DNA of 64,000 bases from Cavia porcellus (lineage: Eukaryota; Chordata; Mammalia; Rodentia; Caviidae): positions 16,518,001 through 16,582,000 of the forward strand of contig NW_026947486.1 in the NCBI RefSeq assembly GCF_034190915.1, given 5' to 3'. The notes under the pieces are model-generated. The model saw nothing but the letters and a program-made list of their open reading frames with translations. It had not been told where the DNA came from and did no database searches. This document shows, piece by piece, positions 59,111 to 64,000 of the stretch (within the stretch, counting starts at the first letter, position 1; every line of letters begins with the position of its first letter). Position numbers and translations under genes: made by a program.

Positions 59111-60735
59111 ATTAGGTTAGAACCAGAAAATACCTGGAGTAAAAAAAGTGATTTGTATGCAACAAAGGCAAGTCATGGGGCATCACAGACCTGAAATTAT
59201 ACTACAAAGCTACAGTGATAAAATCAACATGGTTCTTGGAAAAAAAAAAAAAAACATGCCTCAGGATCAGTAGGAGAGAATGAAAGATTCAGACACAACT
59301 TCAAACACATTAAACCACCTTATCTTTGACAAAAAGGCCAAATATGTTCACTGGAAGTAAAGATAATCTCTTTAATAAATGGTGTCGGGAAAACTGACTT
59401 TTCACATGCTGAACACTAAAACTAGTCCCATGCCTATTATAATGCTCCAAATTAAAGTCAAAATGGATCAAAAACCTCAATGTTAAAATACAAACACTAA
59501 ATTTACTGCAGGAAAAAAAATAGTTAGACATCTTGAAGACACTGGGGTAGGCAGAGACTTCAATAAGAAAACTCAGACTGCAAGGGAAATATTACAAAGC
59601 ATCAATGCATGATGTCTCACCTTATGAAAAAGCTTTTACATAACTAAAAGTCACAAAAGTAGTGAAAAGAAAACCCACAGGCTGGGAATAAATCATTGCC
59701 AGCTGTCCCACAAACAAAGATATATTTAGAACATATAAAGAATTATCAAAAATATCAGACTCACAAAATTCGAAGACCCCATCAACAAAGTGGGAATCTG
59801 AGAAGAAAACACATTTCTTAGATTAAGAAGTACAAATGACAAATAAATGAAAAAAGTGTTCAATTTCATGGGTTATTCAAGAGATGCAAATGGAAACAAA
59901 ACCAATATTTCATTTCTCCCCATAAAAAGTGGTTATAATCAAGGAGTTAACCAATAACAAATGTGATAGGGGCTGTTGATGGGAGTGTAGACTGGTGTAA
60001 TCACTGTGGAAATAAGTATGGAGAGTTCTTTAAAAAAAAACTAAGGTTAGAGTTCTCATTTCACCTAGCTATTCCCATTCTGGGCATTATCACAGAAAAG
60101 TTAAAGCTATCATATGACAGTGATATATGTGCACCTATGATTATAATATCAAAATTTATATTTACTAAATCTTGGGAGCAACTCAAATGCTCATCAAATG
60201 AGGAATGGATAAAAAACATACATTTTTTAAAAAAATACAATGGAGTACTACTCAGTCATAAAGAAAAATAAGTTTAAGACTTTTATAGTTAATTGAATGC
60301 ACCTTGAGACCATAGTCATAAGTGAAATTAAATTCATATGTGTAAACATCACATTGTCTCAGTAGTGTGAGAAAATAAATGAGTGAATAAGATTTAAAAT
60401 GTGAAATAGATATTGTGAACTGGGAAGAACTGTTCAAAACAAAAGGCAAACTGAGATGGGGAAAAGGACAAAGATAGAAGGGGAAAAATATAAGTGTACA
60501 CAAGGTAAAGATACTTATGCAGATAGATTCTTTTTAGTTTGTTGGAATAAAAGGTTTTTACTTGTATTGTTTGGACAAAATATCATGCCTAAGTTTTGTA
60601 TTCTGAATAACTACCATGAAGATAACAATACACTATGTATTAGCTGTTGTAACTGTACTAATAACATACTTTGAAAATCTGTTTTCTTGTTGTTTTTATC
60701 TTTTTTCTCTTTAAAATAAAGCAAAACAAAAACAC
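59111..60735 (+). mobile_element. 5'-truncated LINE-1 (L1-I) nested in L1-H
   Basis: Starts within ORF2 after the RT domain (AACCAGAAAATACCTGG), runs through the C-terminal region (GGGCATTATCACAGAAAAG at about 60080, GAGTACTACTCAGTC at 60243) to a 3' UTR with the L1-A tail type and an A-rich end near 60715-60735. No frame over about 100 codons survives. The host L1-H resumes directly after the right TSD. Confidence 0.85.
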
Positions 60736-60752
60736 ACATTATGTTGTCTATT
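60736..60752. repeat. TSD of L1-I (right)
   Basis: ACATTATGTTGTCTATT; diverged copy of the left TSD. Confidence 0.65.
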
Positions 60753-60870
60753 TGAGCTCTCTGTTTTCCTGATGTGGGTATTTATTGCTATAATTTTTCT
60801 CATATGTCAGTTTTTACTGCATTTCATATACCCCAACCTGTTTTGCTGGCATTATCATTTAATAGTACAC
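60753..60870 (-). mobile_element. LINE-1 L1-H, segment 2
   Basis: TGTTTTCCTGATGTGGGTA and CAGTTTTTACTGCATTTCAT are the complement of the ORF2 part found at 33235-33300 in L1-D, directly continuing segment 1. Confidence 0.8.
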
Positions 60871-60883
60871 ATTGTTTGATTTC
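60871..60883. repeat. TSD of L1-G (left)
   Basis: ATTGTTTGATTTC; the right copy at 63282-63294 is ATTGTTTAATTTC. Confidence 0.75.
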
Positions 60884-61160
60884 ACTCCAGCTGCCATTGG
60901 GGAGACCTCCCACTGGTAACCAGCTCAGTCTGAGAGGCAGCAGCCAGCCCTGCCTTCACACACACTACAGCCAACATCTGGAAATCAGCAAAGGCCCTGA
61001 GAAGCAGCAGCCAGCCCTGCACCCATGCACCAATGGCCACCATCAGATACCTGTAGCCAGCACTGGCCAGGAGAACCAAACAGTCTCACTTTGGAGAAAT
61101 TCTAGCCAAGGCAAGAAGTGCCTGGGACCCATTGCCTGTTTGTCTGGAAGAACCTAGAAA
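60884..61160 (+). promoter_or_regulatory. L1-G 5' UTR with duplicated GC-rich block
   Basis: GGCAGCAGCCAGCCCTGC at about 60934 and AGCAGCAGCCAGCCCTGC at about 61001 mark a tandem duplication of about 67 bp. Not similar by eye to the 5' UTRs of L1-B or L1-C. Confidence 0.65.
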
Positions 61161-62150
61161 TACATCAAGATAAAAAAGCAAAAGGCAGTCTTTGGCCAAC
61201 TGAAGCAGAGCAAGTAGATGTAAACAAGGGAAAGATCAGGAGTTGCATACCTGAAGTCTCTAAAGTGATGGCTACTGAAGTCAAGAAACAACTTTATGAG
61301 GCTACAAAAAATTAGAAGAGGACTATTATAACAGATAAAAGAAGAAATGAAAAACATAATAAAAGAGTTTCTAAGAGCCTCTAAAGAACACATAGATAAA
61401 AGTAGAGCATAGGAAAATGAAAGAAACCTTGAATTAATAATATAAAAAAGATTTAGAATATAGGAAACAGATTCAAAAGAGATAGCCAGGAAATTAAAAA
61501 CTCCATTGAAAGCTGGTAAACCACTTGAAAGAAACTGAAGATAGACTTTCAAGCCTTGAAGACAAGTTTTCAGTTTACATTGTGAAAAGAAAGATCTCTT
61601 AAAAGTAACAAAGAACCAGGAAATAGCAAATCAGTGGTGGCAAGATGATGAAAATAAAAATAACATGTGTTAGTGAAAAAGCAGGAATCAATACAAATAA
61701 TACAAAAAATCTATTTACAGAAGTAATAGCAGAAAATTTCCCAAGAATGGGAAAAGGATGTGACATTCAGATAAGTAAGGCATATAGAACTCCAGTTACC
61801 CATAACCAAAATAAATCCGCATTCAGACATAATAATCAAGACCCCATAAATTCAGCAAAAGAGAATATTAAAAGATGCTACAGAAAAGAAATATATCACT
61901 TAGAAAGGAAAACATCCAGAATCATGACAGTCTTCTCAATACAAACTATCGAATCAAGAAAACCACAGTGAAATATTTCAAATCCTAAAACCCAAAACAA
62001 CTCCTAACCCAGATTGATGTATTCTGAAAAACTATCTTTAACAATTCATAAGAAACAAGATATTTCCATGACAAAGAAAAACTGAAGGAATTAATGACCA
62101 CCAAATCAACCCTAAAAGAATTCTGAAGGACACTCTACAGAGAGATAAAG
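61160..62150 (+). pseudogene. L1 ORF1 of L1-G
   Basis: Recognisable along its whole length but broken: the N-terminus around 61190-61315 (VSKVMATEVKKQLYEA), the RRM half at 61645-61971 (KAYRTPVTHNQNKS) and C-terminal DNA through AAAACTGAAGGAATTAATGA. No single frame; stops at 61313 and several later. More diverged than ORF1 of L1-B. Confidence 0.85.
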
Positions 62151-62259
62151 ATGACTATAGTTCCAGGAGCAGCAACAGAAGGGGATCACGAAACAGGGCA
62201 GACTACTGAATGGAAGGAGAAAGTAGGGAGCCAAGGAGAGGAAAATGGCATGGCAGAGA

Positions 62260-62660
62260 TGAACCAGTGTATGTTGGCCATAGCCACTAATGTAGATATC
62301 CTCAATTCACCAATAAAAAGAAACACAGGCGGAGTAGATCAGTATACTTTATACAAGAAACACATCAACTCAAAAAAATTCATAGACTGAAAGTCAAAGG
62401 AGAGAGAACAATGTTCTATGTGACATGGAACCAGAAAAAAGTAGAGGTAGCTTGCCCATCAACTGCAGAATGGATTAAAAAAGATGTGGCATTTTTATAC
62501 AATGGAAATCTGCTCATCTCTAAAAAAAGATAACCTTGAGGTTCTTGTAGGTAAATGTATACAACTTGAGATCATGCTCATGGGTGAAATGGTTCAGAGT
62601 GACATGGGGGTGAACATCATATTGTCTCCCAAGTATAAAAACCTAAAGGCATCTGAAATG
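62260..62660 (+). pseudogene. L1 ORF2 of L1-G, middle deleted
   Basis: The N-terminal endonuclease start is visible (ATNVDILNSPIKRN, then YTLYKKHIN) within the frame 62151-62390. Near 62450 GTAGC, corresponding to L1-B ~24935-24945, is followed by GCCCATCAACTGCAGAATGG, corresponding to L1-B ~28580. RT and most of the endonuclease are absent. The remaining tail aligns to the last ~70 codons of ORF2. Confidence 0.85.
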
Positions 62661-62754
62661 CACAATGGATATTGTGAAAGCAAAAGGGGAGGGGATATCT
62701 AAAAAGGGAGGTAGTGGCTATTTTTAATCTAGTATCATGATTTGAAAATGATAT

Positions 62755-63275
62755 TATTTTTGTTCTCTTTAGTTTGATTTTATTCTGTTTTATTTTGTTT
62801 GATTTTATTATATTTGATGGCATGGGCAGCTATTTCAAAGATAACAAAATATATTATGATAGTCATTATTGATCTCCTATTATCTTGTTTTGAAGCCCTG
62901 TATTGCATTCATTGGCTTGTTTTGATTGATTGTGCTCTATTTTGTTTGTTTGATTGTATTTTGTCTGATGGCATAGGCAGTTACTTTGAAGATAACAAGA
63001 CGCATTATGGTAGCCAGTGTTGTTTTTCTATTATCTTGTTTTGAAGTCCTGTATTGCTTTTGTTGTTTTGTTTTGATTGATTTTATTCTGTTCTGTTTTG
63101 TTTGATTTTATTATGACTAATATGGGCAGTTATTCTGAAGATAACAAGAGGAATAATGGGGGGACTTATTGATTTGCTTTTATCTAGTTTTGAAGTCCTG
63201 TACCATGTTCATTGTTTTGTTTTGGTTGACTCTATTCTGCTTTGTTCCTTTTGGTTTTATTCTCTTCAAAATAAA
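62755..63275 (+). repeat. Tandem ~150-bp units in L1-G 3' UTR
   Basis: Three units are clear: GATGGCATGGGCAGCTATTT (62816), GATGGCATAGGCAGTTACTT (62967) and ATATGGGCAGTTATTCTG (about 63120), each followed by GATAACAA and by TTGAAGYCCTGTA at 62890, 63041 and 63190. Spacing 149-151 bp. Confidence 0.92.
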
Positions 63276-63281
63276 AAAGAA

Positions 63282-63294
63282 ATTGTTTAATTTC
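63282..63294. repeat. TSD of L1-G (right)
   Basis: ATTGTTTAATTTC; L1-H continues directly (TTCTTTAATTTTATCTGTG). Confidence 0.75.
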
Positions 63295-63680
63295 TTCTTT
63301 AATTTTATCTGTGACCCATTAGTTATTCAGAAGGGTGTAAATTAATTCCCATGTGTTTGTGAAGTTTTTATTGTTTCTTTTGCCATTCATTTCCAGTTTT
63401 GTACTAATATGGTCTGACAATATACATGGGATAATTTCAATTCCTTCACATTTGTTTAAGCATGGTCTATTTTGGAGTACATCCCATGAATAGCTGGGAA
63501 GAACGTGTATTCTGGTGTTTTGTACTGAAACACTCTGCAGTCATATACTGGATTATTTATTCATAGGTTTGGTTCAGTTTTTTTATTTCATTGTTGATTT
63601 TTTGTCTAGTTGATCTATTTGTGACTCTATAGCCTCATTCTTCTTTTTTGTTGCTTATACTGGTGCTATTTCAGAAAATC
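63295..63680 (-). mobile_element. LINE-1 L1-H, segment 3 (ORF2 endonuclease)
   Basis: Continues segment 2 on the minus strand: ATTAATTCCCATGTGTTTGT, GGGATAATTTCAATTCC and TTTTTTGTCTAGTTGATCTA match the same part of L1-D (33390-33670). It ends near ACTGGTGCTATTTCAG, at the ORF2 point where L1-D is also broken. Confidence 0.82.
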
Positions 63681-64000
63681 TAGGTGAGTGGCTTCTGATT
63701 TCCTCCACTTTCTTGTCCCTTGTACTTACCCCGGTGGGCTGGTGGGCTTGTGAGCTGTGGTTAGATCTCTCATCAATGTCTTTAATTTTCTGTTTTTAAA
63801 AAATTGATTTCTGTGTTAATGCTTGTAGATTGCTTATATTGTGTAACTTTAGCACTAGTATTGAAGCTTCCCTAGGAAATTACTGTTCTTTAGGGATGGC
63901 TTCAATGTGTGGCTGGCTCTGGGTCTTTGAGTCTCTCCCAAGATTATATCTTTCCAATATATTAGGAATGAAATATTGCTGTCAATTTGGCCCAGCATCT
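63681..64000. other. Unassigned sequence to window end
   Basis: No gene or repeat recognised; could be an LTR or another inserted element that ends L1-H, but its far end is outside the window. Confidence 0.35.

Larger units (their letters stand above)
60884..63281 (+). mobile_element. Internally deleted LINE-1 (L1-G) nested in L1-H
   Basis: About 2.4 kb: 5' UTR (60884-61160), ORF1 (61160-62150), the first ~65 codons of ORF2 (62260-62450), then an abrupt jump to the end of ORF2 (62455-62640), a 3' UTR with tandem units (62755-63275) and an A-rich end, all inside a 13-bp TSD with one mismatch. The missing part is about 3.3 kb by comparison with L1-B. It keeps both ends and is deleted only inside. 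Confidence 0.88.

Noticed and set aside
1..64000. CRISPR arrays, bacterial operons, riboswitches or phage genes
   Set aside because: Nothing of the kind is visible; all tandem repeats are microsatellites or L1 UTR units, and the DNA is mammalian.

Overview
This window is mammalian, almost certainly rodent, nuclear DNA. It is AT-rich and I find no intact protein-coding gene and no functional RNA gene. It is a gene-poor stretch built largely from retrotransposons. The rodent assignment rests on 7SL-derived B1 SINEs (about 20.2, 21.3 and 21.5 kb), tRNA-derived ID-like SINEs (about 18.3 and 38.9 kb) and an IAP-like LTR (27.9 kb), together with MIR, L2 and hAT relics shared by all placental mammals. 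I see no B2 or B4 elements, which argues weakly for a non-murid rodent. I cannot name the species.

Layout. 1-3.8 kb: the 3' half of a plus-strand LINE-1 (L1-A). 4-17 kb: the least repetitive part, with scattered old relics (MaLR-like LTR, MIR, L2, hAT, antisense L1 tails, a GA/GACAGA microsatellite). 17.2-22.4 kb: one long ancient L1M on the minus strand, carrying a fold-back mariner-like element, an ID-like SINE and three B1 copies. 22.9-29.6 kb: a near-full-length plus-strand L1 (L1-B) with a perfect 17-bp target-site duplication (TSD), itself hit by an IAP-like solo LTR and an antisense L1 tail. 30.5-38.1 kb: a minus-strand L1 (L1-D) broken by a MaLR provirus, which in turn contains an opposite-strand solo LTR; a further L1 5' end (L1-E) lies beyond it. 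38.1-50 kb: older LTRs, an old L1 lineage, a perfect 38-bp dispersed duplication and an antisense L1 (L1-F). 50.8-56.9 kb: a second full-length L1 (L1-C) with a repeated 5' UTR. 56.9-63.7 kb: L1 tails meeting tail to tail and a minus-strand L1 (L1-H) that received two separate plus-strand L1s (L1-I and L1-G), each with a recognisable TSD.

No L1 copy looks competent. ORF1 of L1-B is in one frame with only two nonsense codons, but every ORF2 carries stops or frameshifts, and the reverse-transcriptase box is altered in L1-B, L1-C and L1-D. The most interesting signals are structural: related ORFs joined to unrelated 5' UTRs, L1 3' UTRs made of tandem units of about 140-150 bp, recurrent rearrangement at one point in the ORF2 endonuclease region, and the nested insertions, which give a relative time order. 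I did not find evidence for a new cellular system. All repeat family names come from my recognition of the sequence and were not checked against a database.
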